Assembly (NCBI RefSeq): GCF_009848685.1
Contig: NZ_WXTX01000019.1
Span: 1 to 47,007, forward strand
Source: Andreprevotia sp. IGB-42
GTDB lineage: Bacteria > Pseudomonadota > Gammaproteobacteria > Burkholderiales > Chitinibacteraceae
Length of the DNA stretch: 47,007 nucleotides
Reading direction: 5' to 3'
Position numbers and translations under genes: made by a program
In this document: positions 25,330 to 36,072 of the stretch, in pieces
Numbering within the stretch: the stretch's first letter is position 1
Layout: every line of letters begins with the position of its first letter
Notes under the pieces: generated by a model
Databases searched by the model: none
Seen by the model: the letters and a program-made list of their open reading frames with translations, nothing else
What the model was told of the DNA's origin: nothing

Positions 25330-28300
25330 TCAGGCGTTATACCCCAGATTCGGCGCCAGATCGCGCTCGGCCTGCTCGATACTCACGCCACGGCGTTTTG
25401 CGTATTCTTCCACCTGATCCTTGTTCACCTTGCCCACCGCAAAGTACTGCGATTGCGGGTGGCTGAAGTAGAAGCCGCTCACCGCCGCGGTGGGCAGCAT
25501 GGCGTAACCTTCGGTCAGCGTCATGCCGATGCTGTTGGCGCCTAGGATGTCGAACAGGCCAGTCTTGGCGGTATGGTCCGGGCAGGCCGGGTAGCCAGGG
25601 GCTGGGCGGATGCCGCTGTATTTTTCGTCGGTCAGCTCATCCACGCTCAGGTGTTCATCGGCAGCGTAGCCCCATAGTTCCTTGCGCACCTTCTCGTGCA
25701 TGTATTCGGCAAAGCCCTCGGCAAAGCGGTCTGCCAATGCTTTCACCATGATGGCGCTGTAGTCGTCGTTGGCGTCCTCGAAGGCCTTCACGTGCGGGTC
25801 GATGCCGATGCCGCCGGTGACGGCAAACGCGCCGATGTAATCCTGTACGCCGCTGGCCTTGGGGGCAATGAAGTCCGCCAGGCACCAGTTGGCCTTGCCG
25901 GCCGCCTTGATGTTCTGCTGGCGCAGGTTGTGCCAGATCATCAGCGGGGCGCCCCGGTTTTGCGGGTCAGACGCAGGGGCGTAGATTTCGATATCTTCAT
26001 CCACGCTGTTGGCGGGAAACAGGCCGACCACGCCGTTGGCCGAAATCCACTTGCCGGCCACCAGTTGCCTGAGCATGGCTTGCGCATCGGCAAACAGTGC
26101 GCGTGCGGATTCGCCCACCACTTCGTCCTGCAGGATTTTCGGGTACTTGCCGAACAGCTCCCACGCGTTGAAGAACGGGCTCCAGTCGATATAGGGCTCG
26201 ATGGCTTCCAGCGGCACGTTCTCGAACTTCAGCACGCCCAGTTGCTTTGGCTTGGGCGGCGTATAGCCGGCCCAGTCGAAACCGGTGGCCGCTGCAAAGC
26301 CGTTGGCGCGCGCAGTGGCAATCGGCAGGAACTTGGTGCGGTCCTTGTTGGCGTGGATGGTGCGGATGTTGTCGTATTCGCTGCGCACCTTGCCGACGAA
26401 GTCCGGCTTGAGTTCATCGCTCAGCAGGTTGGAGCACACGCCGACCGCGCGGCTGGCGTCCGGCACGTAGATCACGTGGCCACTCGGGTAGTTGGGCTCG
26501 ATCTTCACCGCGGTGTGCACCTTGCTGGTGGTGGCGCCACCGATCAGCAGCGGGATATCGAAGCCCTGGCGTTCCATCTCCTTGCCCACGTGCGCCATTT
26601 CTTCCAGCGACGGGGTGATCAGGCCACTCAAGCCGATGATGTCCGCGCCGATCTCCCTGGCGGTATCGAGGATCTTTTGCGCCGGCACCATCACGCCCAG
26701 GTCGGTCACCTGGTAGTTGTTGCAACGGAGCACCACGCCGACGATGTTCTTGCCGATATCGTGCACGTCGCCCTTCACCGTGGCCATCACGATCACGCCC
26801 TTGGCTGGCGCATCCGCCAGGCCCATGCGGATTTTTTCTTCCTCGATGAAGGGCTCCAGGTGCGCCACTGCCGCCTTCATCACGCGGGCGGATTTCACCA
26901 CCTGCGGCAGGAACATCTTGCCGGCGCCAAACAGGTCACCCACGTGGTTCATGCCGTTCATCAACGGCCCTTCGATCACGTGGATGGGGCGCTCGGCGTT
27001 CAGCCGGGCTTCTTCGGTATCTTCAACGATGAAGGTGGTGATGCCCTTCACCAGCGCGTGGGTAATGCGCTCCTGCAAGCTGCCGTTGCGCCAGCTCAGG
27101 TCTTCGCCCTTGGCGGCATTGGCATCGCCCTTGAATGCTTCGGCCAGCGCGATCAGCGCTTCGGTTGCCGCCAGCGGATCCGCCGTCTGGTTTTGCATCA
27201 GCACCACGTCTTCGATCGCATCGCGCAGCGCTTTCGGCACTTCCTCGTACACTTCCAGCGCGCCAGCGTTGACGATGCCCATCGTCATGCCCTGCTTGAT
27301 CGCGTGGTACAGGAACACCGCGTGGATGGCCTCGCGCACCTTGTTGTTACCGCGGAACGAGAACGATACGTTGGATACACCGCCGGAAATCTTGGCGTGC
27401 GGCAGGTGCTGCTTGATCCAGCCGGTGGCCTCGATGAAATCCAGCCCGTAGCGCGCGTGCTCTTCAATCCCGGTGGCCACGGCGAAGATGTTGGGGTCGA
27501 AAATGATGTCTTCCGGCGGGAAGCCCACTTCATCCACCAGGATGCGATAGCTCTTTTCGCAAATCTCGATCTTGCGGGCAAAGGTATCGGCCTGGCCCAC
27601 TTCGTCGAACGCCATCACGATCACTGCAGCGCCATAGCGGCGCAGCAGCCTGGCGTGATGGATGAACTGATCAACACCCTCTTTCATCGAGATCGAGTTG
27701 ACGATGCACTTGCCCTGCACGCACTTGAGGCCGGCTTCGATCACGTCCCATTTGGACGAATCGATCATGATGGGCACGCGCGAGATATCCGGCTCGGCCG
27801 CCACCAGGTTCAGGAAGGTGACCATGGCCTTGTGGGCATCGAGCATGCCCTCGTCCATATTGATGTCGATCACCTGCGCGCCGGCTTCCACCTGCTGGCG
27901 CGCCACGTCCAGCGCGGCCGGGTAATCACCGTTCAGGATCAGCCGGGCAAACGCCTTGGAGCCGGTAACGTTGGTGCGCTCGCCCACGTTCACGAACAGG
28001 TCGCTGTCGCCGATATTGAACGGCTCCAGACCGGATAGCCGGCACTTGGCTTCGATCTGCGGCAGCACGCGCGGCGGTACATCCTTCACCGCCTGGTAGA
28101 TGGCGGCAATGTGCGCCGGCGTGGTACCGCAGCAACCGCCGACGATATTGATCAGCCCCGATTGCGCCCACTCGCGCACGTTCTCGGCCATTTCATCCGG
28201 GCCCAGGTCGTAACCGCCGAAGGCATTGGGCAGGCCGGCGTTGGCGTGCACCGATACGAAGGTATCGGAGATGCGCGACATCTCTTCCACATACGGGCGC

Positions 28301-29076
28301 AGCAGGTCCGGCCCCAGTGCACAGTTCAGGCCGAACGAGATCGCATCTGCATGATGCAGCGAGTTGTAGAACGCCTCGGTGGTCTGGCCGGTGAGCGTGC
28401 GGCCGGACTGGTCGGTAATGGTGCCCGATACCATGATGGGCAGCGGCGCGGTTTCCGGGTGCTGGTCGAAATAGGTGTGGATCGCGAACACCGCTGCCTT
28501 GGCGTTCAGCGTATCGAAAATGGTTTCCACCAGCAGCAGGTCTGCGCCGCCCTTCACCAGGCCATCGATGGCCTCCAGGTAGCTTTCTACCAGCGCATCG
28601 AAGGTCACGTTGCGGTAGCCGGGGTCGTTCACGTCCGGGCTGATCGAACAGGTGCGGTTGGTGGGGCCGAGCACGCCGGCGCAGAAGCGCGGCTTTTCCG
28701 GTGTCCTGGCGGTTTGCGCCACGCACAGGTCTTTAACCAGCTTGGCGGCGGCGAAGTTCAGCTCCCACACCAGGCTTTCCATCTCGTAGTCGGCCATGGC
28801 AATCGAGGTACCGTTGAAGCTGTTGGTCTCGATGATGTCCGCGCCGGCGTCCAGGTATTCCTGGTGGATAGCGGCGATGATCTGCGGTTGCGACAGCACC
28901 AGCAGGTCGTTGTTGCCTTTCACATCGCACTGCCAATCGGCAAAGCGCTCGCCCCGGTAGGCCGCTTCGTCCAGCGTGTATTGCTGGATCATCGTGCCCA
29001 TGCCGCCATCCAGAATCAGGATGCGGTTTTCAAGCAGGGACTGGATTTGAGCGTAGCGCGGCGAAGGCGTGGTCAT
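25330..29076 (-). CDS. metH: Cobalamin-dependent methionine synthase
   Basis: The 1248-residue protein shows all four MetH modules in order: homocysteine-binding with [12 protein letters not shown] and zinc ligands in [11 protein letters not shown], methyltetrahydrofolate-binding with [14 protein letters not shown], cobalamin-binding with GDVHDIGKN (cobalt-ligating His772), and the C-terminal AdoMet activation domain with [12 protein letters not shown] and [16 protein letters not shown]. It methylates homocysteine to methionine using methyl-cobalamin, completing the route begun by MetY. The ATG at 29076 is the only ATG at the N-terminus; the frame extends to a TTG at 29097 inside a palindrome. 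No ribosome site is obvious. No cobalamin or SAH riboswitch fits the short leader. Confidence 0.97.
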   Translation of the reverse strand: MTTPSPRYAQIQSLLENRILILDGGMGTMIQQYTLDEAAYRGERFADWQCDVKGNNDLLVLSQPQIIAAIHQEYLDAGADIIETNSFNGTSIAMADYEMESLVWELNFAAAKLVKDLCVAQTARTPEKPRFCAGVLGPTNRTCSISPDVNDPGYRNVTFDALVESYLEAIDGLVKGGADLLLVETIFDTLNAKAAVFAIHTYFDQHPETAPLPIMVSGTITDQSGRTLTGQTTEAFYNSLHHADAISFGLNCALGPDLLRPYVEEMSRISDTFVSVHANAGLPNAFGGYDLGPDEMAENVREWAQSGLINIVGGCCGTTPAHIAAIYQAVKDVPPRVLPQIEAKCRLSGLEPFNIGDSDLFVNVGERTNVTGSKAFARLILNGDYPAALDVARQQVEAGAQVIDINMDEGMLDAHKAMVTFLNLVAAEPDISRVPIMIDSSKWDVIEAGLKCVQGKCIVNSISMKEGVDQFIHHARLLRRYGAAVIVMAFDEVGQADTFARKIEICEKSYRILVDEVGFPPEDIIFDPNIFAVATGIEEHARYGLDFIEATGWIKQHLPHAKISGGVSNVSFSFRGNNKVREAIHAVFLYHAIKQGMTMGIVNAGALEVYEEVPKALRDAIEDVVLMQNQTADPLAATEALIALAEAFKGDANAAKGEDLSWRNGSLQERITHALVKGITTFIVEDTEEARLNAERPIHVIEGPLMNGMNHVGDLFGAGKMFLPQVVKSARVMKAAVAHLEPFIEEEKIRMGLADAPAKGVIVMATVKGDVHDIGKNIVGVVLRCNNYQVTDLGVMVPAQKILDTAREIGADIIGLSGLITPSLEEMAHVGKEMERQGFDIPLLIGGATTSKVHTAVKIEPNYPSGHVIYVPDASRAVGVCSNLLSDELKPDFVGKVRSEYDNIRTIHANKDRTKFLPIATARANGFAAATGFDWAGYTPPKPKQLGVLKFENVPLEAIEPYIDWSPFFNAWELFGKYPKILQDEVVGESARALFADAQAMLRQLVAGKWISANGVVGLFPANSVDEDIEIYAPASDPQNRGAPLMIWHNLRQQNIKAAGKANWCLADFIAPKASGVQDYIGAFAVTGGIGIDPHVKAFEDANDDYSAIMVKALADRFAEGFAEYMHEKVRKELWGYAADEHLSVDELTDEKYSGIRPAPGYPACPDHTAKTGLFDILGANSIGMTLTEGYAMLPTAAVSGFYFSHPQSQYFAVGKVNKDQVEEYAKRRGVSIEQAERDLAPNLGYNA

Positions 29077-29095
29077 GGGCAAAGTCGGCAATGGC

Positions 29096-29113
29096 AAAAT
29101 AGCCGGCTATTTT
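29096..29113. promoter_or_regulatory. Perfect 18-bp palindrome in the metH leader
   Basis: AAAATAGCCGGCTATTTT lies 20-37 bp upstream of the metH start codon. Its symmetry and place suggest an operator or a short RNA hairpin covering the initiation region, which lacks a normal ribosome site. I cannot assign a regulator. Confidence 0.55.
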
Positions 29114-29146
29114 AACCCGTTAGAAGAGATTTCCCCCTTAAAAACA

Positions 29147-29176
29147 ACGCCGCCCCGTCAAATGGCGGGGCGGCGT
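29147..29176 (-). terminator. Rho-independent terminator after the GlsB/YeaQ gene
   Basis: An 11-bp GC-rich stem, ACGCCGCCCCG with its complement around an 8-nt loop, is followed on the minus strand by GTTTTTAAG. It separates the small membrane protein from metH. Confidence 0.9.
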
Positions 29177-29219
29177 GCTGCAGGCGCCACTAACGGGCGC
29201 TAAAACCGGCGGTGCTGCG

Positions 29220-29465
29220 TCAGGCGCGTTTGATCAGGCGGATGATCACGATCAGGATGATCGCGCCCACCGTGGCCACCAGTATGCTGCCCAGCAAACC
29301 ACCGCTGGTTGCCACGCCCAGCTTGCTGAACACATAGCCACCCAGCAGTGCGCCCAGTATGCCCACCACGATATCGCCCACCACGCCGAAGCCACCGCCA
29401 CGCACCAGTGTGCCTGCCAGCCAGCCAGCAATCAGCCCGACCAGGATGAACCAGATGAAACCCAT
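29220..29465 (-). CDS. GlsB/YeaQ/YmgE family small membrane protein
   Basis: The 81-residue protein starts MGFIWFILVGLIAGWLAG, continues with GGFGVVGDIVVGILGALLGG and ends with a hydrophobic helix and RLIKRA. The glycine-rich three-helix pattern is that of the transglycosylase-associated (GlsB/YeaQ/YmgE) family, inner-membrane proteins often induced by stress. GGAG stands 7 nt before the ATG at 29465, which fixes the start; the open frame upstream is not family-like. Its function is not known in detail. Confidence 0.9.
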   Translation of the reverse strand: MGFIWFILVGLIAGWLAGTLVRGGGFGVVGDIVVGILGALLGGYVFSKLGVATSGGLLGSILVATVGAIILIVIIRLIKRA

Positions 29466-29593
29466 TGCTTTCTCCACGGGTGAAGTACCCGCATGCACCA
29501 TGCGCGTGTACCTGTGCAATGACAAGTGAATAGTGCAGCAAGCGTGGTCGACAAAGTGTGATGAATGCCTGCTTGGCAGCCTACGGCCCGCCA

Positions 29594-31225
29594 TCAGGCC
29601 AGCCTGAACTGCCCGACCGCCTGCCCCAGTTGCTGCGCCAGATCACGCAGCCGTTGCGCGGTCTGCGCGGATGCCTCGACCGCGCGGCTGGTTTCCTCGC
29701 TCATCTGCGCAATGCGCTCCACATTGCTGGCTACATCGTGTGATACCGTGCGCTGCTCGTTCAACGCCTCGCTGATGTCGCTGACCACCGAAGAAACCCG
29801 CGCGGCGTTGCTGCGTATCTGCCCGATGGCGGTACCGGCCTGGTTGGCCAGCTCCACGCCGGTTTCTACCTGCTCTACGCCGCTGCCCATATTGCTCACT
29901 GCCTGCTGCGTACCGCTCTGGATGCGCTGGATCATGTTGGCGATCTCCTGCGTGGAGCTGCCGGTGCGCTCGGCCAGCTTGCGCACCTCATCCGCCACCA
30001 CCGCAAAGCCGCGCCCCTGCTCGCCGGCGCGTGCCGCTTCGATCGCGGCATTGAGCGCCAGCAAATTGGTCTGGTCGGCAATCTCGCGGATCACCTTCAC
30101 GATGCTGAAAATCTGCTGCGCCTGCTCGCCCAGCTGGGTAACACTGCCCGATGCCGAGCGCACGGTGGCGGCAATCTCGCGGATGCCGTGCACGGTCAGG
30201 TCGATGACCTCCGCGCCTGCGCTGGAAACGCGGCCGGCCTCGCGTGATTCGCTGTGTGCATCGGCGGCGGACGCAGCAACGTGATTGATGCTGACCGTCA
30301 ACTGCTCGACCGCCGCGGCCATCGCCGCAGCAGCATTGCTCTGGTCGCGCGCCTGCTGCGCTACCTGCTCGGCGCTGCTGCTGATATCGGCGGCACCGCC
30401 CAGCAATGCATCGCTGCTTTGCCTGACTTGCTGCAGCAACTGGCGCAAGCGCTGCTGCATCGCGGCAAAAGCCTGCAGCAACTGGCTGATTTCATCGCTG
30501 CCCTCCACCTCGATCTGGCGGCTGAAATCCCCGGCCGCCGCGGATTCGGTCAGTCCTACTGCATAGCCCAGCCGTTTACCCACGCTGCGCGGCAAGGTCA
30601 GGATCATGCCCAGTGCAATTGCCACCACGATCAGCCCCGCAATGATCAGGCACGCAAAGCTGAACGCGCGGATTTGCGCTACCTCCTCCGCGCGGGCATC
30701 CAGCAAGCTGCTTTCGGCATCGCCGATCTGCGCCAGCACGCTGCGTAATTCGTCCATGCGCTGCTTGCCCGCGCCATTGCCCATGGCCTGCATCAGTTCA
30801 TCCGGCGATTTTTCATTGCGGGCGATGGCCCGGCGCAGTTCGATCTGCGGCTGCAAGACCTGGCTCAGCAATGCTTGCTGCTGGCCTTCCAGCTGCTGCA
30901 ACCGCTGTTGCTGTGCGGCGTTGTCGCTGGTCAGCTGGCGGATTTGCGCCAATGCCTTGGCAAATTGCGCCTGGCCACCGTTGTAGGGCTCTAGGAATTC
31001 ATCCTTGCCGGTGATCAGGAAACCACGCTGCCCGGTTTCGATATTCACCAGTGCCTCCAGCAACTGATCCTTCTGCAACAGCACCTGGTAGGTATGCACT
31101 GTCCAGCCGCTGCGATCCGCCACGCGGTGAAAGTTGAACAGCGTGCTGCCCACCATCAGCACCACCACCAGTATCAGTAGCCCGAATGCGCCGTAGAGTT
31201 TCTGGGCAATGGACAAGGATCGCAT
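29594..31225 (-). CDS. Membrane methyl-accepting chemotaxis protein with CHASE3-type sensor
   Basis: The 543-residue receptor has an N-terminal membrane helix ([15 protein letters not shown]), a periplasmic CHASE3-like helical sensor with the hallmark [19 protein letters not shown], a second membrane helix near residue 190-210 ([18 protein letters not shown]), a HAMP linker and a signalling domain with the tip [20 protein letters not shown]. The last residues, [15 protein letters not shown], are the usual terminal motif. It senses an unknown periplasmic or membrane cue and signals to CheA. It is separate from the soluble PAS receptor at 3.5 kb. Only low-quality ribosome signals precede the ATG. 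Confidence 0.9.
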   Translation of the reverse strand: MRSLSIAQKLYGAFGLLILVVVLMVGSTLFNFHRVADRSGWTVHTYQVLLQKDQLLEALVNIETGQRGFLITGKDEFLEPYNGGQAQFAKALAQIRQLTSDNAAQQQRLQQLEGQQQALLSQVLQPQIELRRAIARNEKSPDELMQAMGNGAGKQRMDELRSVLAQIGDAESSLLDARAEEVAQIRAFSFACLIIAGLIVVAIALGMILTLPRSVGKRLGYAVGLTESAAAGDFSRQIEVEGSDEISQLLQAFAAMQQRLRQLLQQVRQSSDALLGGAADISSSAEQVAQQARDQSNAAAAMAAAVEQLTVSINHVAASAADAHSESREAGRVSSAGAEVIDLTVHGIREIAATVRSASGSVTQLGEQAQQIFSIVKVIREIADQTNLLALNAAIEAARAGEQGRGFAVVADEVRKLAERTGSSTQEIANMIQRIQSGTQQAVSNMGSGVEQVETGVELANQAGTAIGQIRSNAARVSSVVSDISEALNEQRTVSHDVASNVERIAQMSEETSRAVEASAQTAQRLRDLAQQLGQAVGQFRLA

Positions 31226-31432
31226 GGCAGGCTCCGGGGCTATGGGCGATCTTGCACTTTAGCTTCCTGACCACAGCCTTTCCCGGAGTATGCAGATGAA
31301 CGGGGGCGTGAATAGTTGCACACCGTTGCGGGTAGCAAGCGACCATGCGCCGCGCTGCCGCCAGTCAACTCATCGGGCATGCCATCCGGGTGGCGGCGTA
31401 TGATGGATGCAAGGTCAAACGGGTAGAGGTTT

Positions 31433-31816
31433 ATGGCTGAGATAGGCAGTATCAACCGCGCTGGCAGCGTGCAAAATGCACCGGCTACCGAGCGCAATGC
31501 GCAAACGCAGCAGGCACGCACCAACCGCCAGGAAGCGCTGACCATCAGCCGCAGCCAGGCAGACCGCGTCACCATTTCCCAGCAGGCGCAGCAACGGCAG
31601 CAAACCGAAGCCAGCAACAACCGGCAGGTTGCGCAGGCCCGCACGCGCGATGCCAACGAAGAAAAATCGCTGGATGCACAGCGCAGTGCCGAACGGCGCC
31701 GCGAAGCGCAGGCCACCGAAGACCAGGCACAGCAGCGGCGTATCGACCAGGCGGCGCAGGCACCGGCCAAGAGCGCACCGGTCAACCGCGGCGGCAATAT
31801 CGATACCCGCGCCTGA
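31433..31816 (+). CDS. Small polar protein with ISQQAQ motif (paralogue A)
   Basis: The 127-residue protein is rich in Gln, Ala and Arg, with no signal peptide or membrane helix, and is predicted to be helical or disordered. It starts MAEIGSINRAGSV and contains RVTISQQAQQRQQTE near residue 45. A second gene 180 bp downstream codes for a protein with MADISNVSRSAYV and VYISQQAQKQYDIY, so the two are diverged relatives. The motif resembles short V-x-I/L-S-x-x-A stretches seen in flagellar anti-sigma factors and related small motility proteins, but I cannot assign a family. A chemoreceptor gene is the divergent neighbour. Confidence 0.6.
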   Translation: MAEIGSINRAGSVQNAPATERNAQTQQARTNRQEALTISRSQADRVTISQQAQQRQQTEASNNRQVAQARTRDANEEKSLDAQRSAERRREAQATEDQAQQRRIDQAAQAPAKSAPVNRGGNIDTRA

Positions 31817-31993
31817 AGTGTCACCACTGGGGGCTCCCGCCCGCATCAGCACGGTTCGCTCACGGCCTACGCACGGTGTTCGCCAAGTCACTGTATCAAT
31901 TGGGCTTTCCGCTGGTCATCTTTACCATGCACGGCGAAAATCGCGGCGTATATTGAAGCAATATCCGCAATGCATTCCGCAAGGAGCCCCGCC

Positions 31994-32380
31994 ATGGCCG
32001 ACATCAGCAATGTATCCCGCAGCGCGTATGTACCGCCGGCGCCAGCATCCGGCAATGGCGAACTGGCGCAGCAGTTGCAAACGCAGCGGCAGGATATCCG
32101 CGAAGCGGCCAAGCCGCTGGTGGAAACGGTGTATATCTCGCAGCAGGCACAAAAGCAGTACGACATCTACGTGCAAAACAGCGCCAGCAGCAGCGAAGAC
32201 AGTAGCGATACCAACACCCAGCAGGTAGGCTTCGATACCCAGAACGTGCTGGATGCGCAGCAACTGGTGCAACGGCGCGCCACCACGGTGGCTGTATATG
32301 AAAACCGGCAGGCCAATGCGGCCGAAACACCGCAACCGCAACCGCTACAGCCGGGTTCGCTGGTCAATACCAGCGCCTGA
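31994..32380 (+). CDS. Small polar protein with ISQQAQ motif (paralogue B)
   Basis: The 128-residue protein starts MADISNVSRSAYVPPAPA, with AAGGAG 10 nt upstream of the ATG at 31994. An upstream in-frame ATG at 31970 lacks a ribosome site. VETVYISQQAQKQYDIYVQN near the middle matches paralogue A. The C-terminal half is serine-, glutamine- and proline-rich and probably disordered. No export signal. Function unknown; the spacing and similar organisation suggest a local duplication. It ends before the bidirectional terminator shared with hslU. Confidence 0.65.
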   Translation: MADISNVSRSAYVPPAPASGNGELAQQLQTQRQDIREAAKPLVETVYISQQAQKQYDIYVQNSASSSEDSSDTNTQQVGFDTQNVLDAQQLVQRRATTVAVYENRQANAAETPQPQPLQPGSLVNTSA

Positions 32381-32450
32381 TTGCCCACCGCGCAGCGCGT
32401 GCTTTCGCAATACCCGCCTGGCAACGCGATCAGCGCATATCCGATAAACA

Positions 32451-32476
32451 GCAAGGGCCGCGATGCGGCCCTTGTG
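32451..32476. terminator. Bidirectional terminator between paralogue B and hslU
   Basis: GCAAGGGCCGC pairs with GCGGCCCTTGTGC around a 3-nt loop, with a T-containing tail on the plus strand, between two convergent genes. Confidence 0.85.
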
Positions 32477-32499
32477 CTTTGCTGCCCACCCCCGCGCTG

Positions 32500-33825
32500 C
32501 TACAACACGTAGCGCGCCAGGTCTTCGTCCTGCGCCAGCTTGCCCAGCCGGCCTTCCACATAGGCAGCATCGATGTTCACGGTGCCGCGCTTCGCGTCGA
32601 AGGAAATCTCTTCCAGCAGCTTTTCCATCACCGTATGCAGGCGGCGCGCGCCAATGTTCTCGGTGGTTTCGTTCACCTGGTAGGCAATCTCGGCCAGCCG
32701 GCGTACGCCGTCATCGGTAAACGCCAGTTCCACGCTCTCCGTCTCCAGCAATGCCTGGTATTGCTTGGTCAGGCAGGCATCGGTGCCGGTGAGGATGCGG
32801 CCGAAGTCTTCCACCGTCAGTGATGACAATTCCACGCGGATCGGCAGCCGGCCCTGCAGCTCGGGAATCAGGTCTGACGGCTTGGCCAGCTGGAATGCGC
32901 CGCTGGCAATGAACAGGATGTGATCGGTCTTCACCATGCCGTATTTGGTGCTGACCGTGGTGCCTTCGACCAGCGGCAGCAGATCGCGCTGCACGCCTTG
33001 GCGGCTGACTTCGCCGCCGCTGTTTTCCCCGCGGCTGGTGACCTTGTCGATTTCATCGATGAACACGATGCCGCTCTGCTCCACCGCCTGCAGCGCCTCG
33101 GCCTTCAGGTCTTCATCGTTGACGAGCTTGGCGGCTTCTTCATCGGTTACCAGCTTGAGCGCATCGGGCACCTTGAGCTTCTGGGTTTTCTTCTTGTCCG
33201 AAAACGCCGTCTTGAACATGCCCTGCAGCTGGCTGGAAAAATCCTCCATGCCCGGCGGGCTGAAGATTTCCATGCTCGGCGTGGCCGCTGCCACGTCGAT
33301 ATCGATTTCCTTGTCGTCGAACTTGCCCTCGCGCAGCATCTTGCGGAATTTCTGCCGCGTTTCGCTGCCCTGCTCCACCTCGCCCACCGATGCGTAACCA
33401 ATCTTGCCGGGCGGCGGCAGCAATACATCCAGGATGCGTTCCTCGGCAGCGCCTTCGGCCTTGGCCCGGTTGCGCCTGATGGCAATATCGCGCGCGCTCT
33501 TGATGGCGATCTCGGTCAGGTCACGGATGATGCTGTCCACATCCTTGCCCACATAGCCCACCTCGGTGAATTTGGTGGCCTCCACCTTGATGAACGGCGC
33601 ATCAGCCAGCTTGGCCAGCCGGCGGGCGATCTCGGTCTTGCCCACGCCGGTGGGGCCAATCATCAGGATGTTCTTGGGAGTGATTTCATGCCGCAGCGGT
33701 TCGGCCACCTGCTGGCGACGCCAGCGGTTGCGCAATGCAATCGCCACCGCACGCTTGGCATCGGCCTGGCCGACGATGTGTTTATCCAGCTCGTGGACGA
33801 TTTCCTGCGGGGTCATGGTGCTCAT
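32500..33825 (-). CDS. hslU: ATP-dependent HslUV protease ATPase subunit
   Basis: The 441-residue AAA+ ATPase has the HslU N-terminus [20 protein letters not shown], Walker [15 protein letters not shown], the pore loop region [15 protein letters not shown], Walker [11 protein letters not shown] and the C-terminal tail ending LARYVL that docks into HslV. Length equals that of E. coli HslU (443). It unfolds substrates and feeds them to the HslV peptidase. hslV is normally encoded directly upstream, but the upstream neighbour here is a divergent histidine kinase gene, so the peptidase must lie elsewhere. The start could also be the ATG three codons downstream. Confidence 0.97.
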   Translation of the reverse strand: MSTMTPQEIVHELDKHIVGQADAKRAVAIALRNRWRRQQVAEPLRHEITPKNILMIGPTGVGKTEIARRLAKLADAPFIKVEATKFTEVGYVGKDVDSIIRDLTEIAIKSARDIAIRRNRAKAEGAAEERILDVLLPPPGKIGYASVGEVEQGSETRQKFRKMLREGKFDDKEIDIDVAAATPSMEIFSPPGMEDFSSQLQGMFKTAFSDKKKTQKLKVPDALKLVTDEEAAKLVNDEDLKAEALQAVEQSGIVFIDEIDKVTSRGENSGGEVSRQGVQRDLLPLVEGTTVSTKYGMVKTDHILFIASGAFQLAKPSDLIPELQGRLPIRVELSSLTVEDFGRILTGTDACLTKQYQALLETESVELAFTDDGVRRLAEIAYQVNETTENIGARRLHTVMEKLLEEISFDAKRGTVNIDAAYVEGRLGKLAQDEDLARYVL

Positions 33826-33924
33826 GGTGGCATCCGTGCAAACGATAGCTGAGAAGATGATGGCAGCAAGCCGGATTTAAAGCGCCAGCTATAGTATCTA
33901 GACAAATCATCACCCTGTTGCTCG

Positions 33925-35976
33925 ATGCGCCATCGTTTTGCCACCCTTCTGCTAGCCTTGCTGGCGGTCAGCATGCTGATCGGCGTTCTGACGACCGTGG
34001 CCATCGACCGCACCCAGCGTGCCGGCTTCCAGTCGCTGAACGACATCATCGAAGCCCGCCAGCAGCGCGAGGAATCGCTGCGCCAGACCGCATGGCGCTA
34101 TGCGGTGCCCATGGTGGATCTGGCGCACAAGCTCAACCTGGGCATCCTCGACAGCACCACGGTGCGCTTTCGCATGCAGGCCGAGCTGCGCGCCAGCGAT
34201 GCCAGCTGGCGCAGCTATGCCGAACACGTGCCGCTGGCACAGCGCGCGCAGCTGAGCCAAGCACAGGAACGCGCGCGCAAGGCATTTGCGCGGCTGGGTG
34301 CAGTGCTGAGCACCGAGGAACCGGCGGCGCTGCGCAGCTTCATCCAGTACGAGCTGTATCCGGCCATCGATCCGTTCACCACGCTGGTGGAAGAACAGAT
34401 GCGCGCCGAGCTGACGCGCACCAATGCATCGCTCAAGCAGACACGCGATACCGTCATGCAGGCGCGTGCACAGGCCATCAATGTCGCCATTCTTGCGTAT
34501 CTGGTCACCGGCTTTGGCGGCGCAGCGCTGGCGTTTTACCTGATCCGCCGGGTGAAGGCGATCCAGGCGCTGTCTGCCGCAATTGCCCGCAACGACCTCG
34601 ATCTGCCGCCCGCGCTGGAAGGGGGCGACGAAATCGGCCAGATTCACGACAACCTGCTGGCTGTGTATGAGCGCCTGAAAGTGCAGTGGGACGAACTGCA
34701 CGCGCAGAACGATGAGCTGGTCAGCACGCTGGCAGACCTGGAACAATCGCAATCTGCGTTGCAAGCCAACGAAGAGCGCTGGAAGCTGGCACTGGAAGCC
34801 AGCGAATCGGGCATCTGGGAACACGACCTGCTGCGCAACCGCGTGCAGTTTTCCGCCGGCTGGAAAGCCCAGCTCGGCTTCGCCCCGGCGCAACTGCACG
34901 ATGATTTCGACAACTGGGCGCTACGGCTGCACCCGGACGATGCGCCCGGCGCGCTCACCGCATACAAGCACTTCGTGGAAGGCCAGCAGGCCAGCTACCG
35001 GGTGGAGTTCCGCCTCAAGCACAAGGACGGCAGCTGGCGCTGGCTGCAAAGCAATGGCAGCGCCCAGCACGATAGCGGCGGCAATGTGATCCGCGTGGTG
35101 GGCACGCAAACCGACATCACGCAGCGCAAACTGGCCGAAGCGGCGCTGATCAATGCGCGCGACGAAGCAGAAGACGCATTGCTGAAACTGCAAAGCACCC
35201 AGCAGCAGATGCTGCAGTCGGAAAAACTGGCGGCACTGGGGGGGCTGGTGGCAGGCATCGCGCACGAGGTGAACACCCCCCTGGGCATCGCGGTGACAGC
35301 CGCCTCCACCCTGCATGAAGAAACCGCCCGCGTGATTGCACGGCTGGCAGACGGGCAGATCAAGAAAAGCGAGCTGGAAGCGTTCCTTGCGCATAGCAGC
35401 GATACCAGCACGCTGCTGCTCAAGCATATCGAGCACGCCGCCACGCTGATACGCTCATTCAAGCAGATCTCGGTGGACCAGAACATCGACGAGCGCAGGC
35501 TATTCAAGCCACGCGATTACTTTACCGACATCCTCAACAGCCTGGCGCCCAAGTTCCGGCATACGCCGCACCGCTTCACCTTCGATTGCCCGCCCAATCT
35601 GGAGCTGGACAGCTACCCGGCCGCGTTCACCCAGCTGTTTACCAACCTCGTCACCAATGCGCTGCTGCACGGCTTCGAACAGGTCGATGCCGGCTTGCTC
35701 ACCATCACCGTGGAAGCACGCGGCAAGGACACCGTGGTGCTGCAGTTTTCCGACAACGGGCCAGGCATCCCGCCCGGTGAACTCAAGCGCATTTTCGAGC
35801 CTTTCTTCACCACCAAGCGCGGCCGGGGCGGCAGCGGGCTGGGCTTGGCCATCGTCTACAACCTGGTGGTGGCGCGACTGGGGGGCAAAATCACCGTCAG
35901 CTCCAAACCGGGACTGGGCACCACGTTCACCGTGCTGATCCCCATCATTGCTCCGGGTGAGGGCAGCAACACCTAG
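33925..35976 (+). CDS. Membrane PAS-domain sensor histidine kinase
   Basis: The 683-residue protein has an N-terminal membrane helix, a helical periplasmic sensor (about 30-180), a second membrane helix (INVAILAYLVTGFGGAALAFYL), a HAMP-like region and coiled coil, a PAS-fold domain (about 288-405) with FRLKHKDGSWRWLQSNG, the dimerisation/phosphoacceptor motif GIAHEVNTPLGIA (His447) and an ATPase domain with NLVTNALLHGF, FSDNGPGIPPGELKRIFEPF and GGSGLGLAIVYNLV. The HEVNTPLG box is typical of the HPK4-like kinases. There is no receiver domain and no adjacent response regulator, so this is an orphan kinase. The ATG at 33925 follows the divergent hslU start by 100 bp. Confidence 0.9.
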   Translation: MRHRFATLLLALLAVSMLIGVLTTVAIDRTQRAGFQSLNDIIEARQQREESLRQTAWRYAVPMVDLAHKLNLGILDSTTVRFRMQAELRASDASWRSYAEHVPLAQRAQLSQAQERARKAFARLGAVLSTEEPAALRSFIQYELYPAIDPFTTLVEEQMRAELTRTNASLKQTRDTVMQARAQAINVAILAYLVTGFGGAALAFYLIRRVKAIQALSAAIARNDLDLPPALEGGDEIGQIHDNLLAVYERLKVQWDELHAQNDELVSTLADLEQSQSALQANEERWKLALEASESGIWEHDLLRNRVQFSAGWKAQLGFAPAQLHDDFDNWALRLHPDDAPGALTAYKHFVEGQQASYRVEFRLKHKDGSWRWLQSNGSAQHDSGGNVIRVVGTQTDITQRKLAEAALINARDEAEDALLKLQSTQQQMLQSEKLAALGGLVAGIAHEVNTPLGIAVTAASTLHEETARVIARLADGQIKKSELEAFLAHSSDTSTLLLKHIEHAATLIRSFKQISVDQNIDERRLFKPRDYFTDILNSLAPKFRHTPHRFTFDCPPNLELDSYPAAFTQLFTNLVTNALLHGFEQVDAGLLTITVEARGKDTVVLQFSDNGPGIPPGELKRIFEPFFTTKRGRGGSGLGLAIVYNLVVARLGGKITVSSKPGLGTTFTVLIPIIAPGEGSNT

Positions 35977-36072
35977 CGGCGCTGTGCGGGCCCGTTTGGC
36001 TGGCGGCTGTGCACTGCGCGGTGGCATGCGCGCGCGTATGCTGGTGCCGGATCAGCCCCTGCCTTGTTCGCC

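Noticed and set aside
25696-28038. A 780-codon open frame antisense to metH
   Set aside because: Composition is rich in His, Val and Arg as expected of a shadow of GC-rich coding DNA; metH is certain on the other strand.
29098-29146. SAH or cobalamin riboswitch before metH
   Set aside because: The space between the neighbouring terminator and the metH start is too short and the conserved riboswitch sequences are absent.
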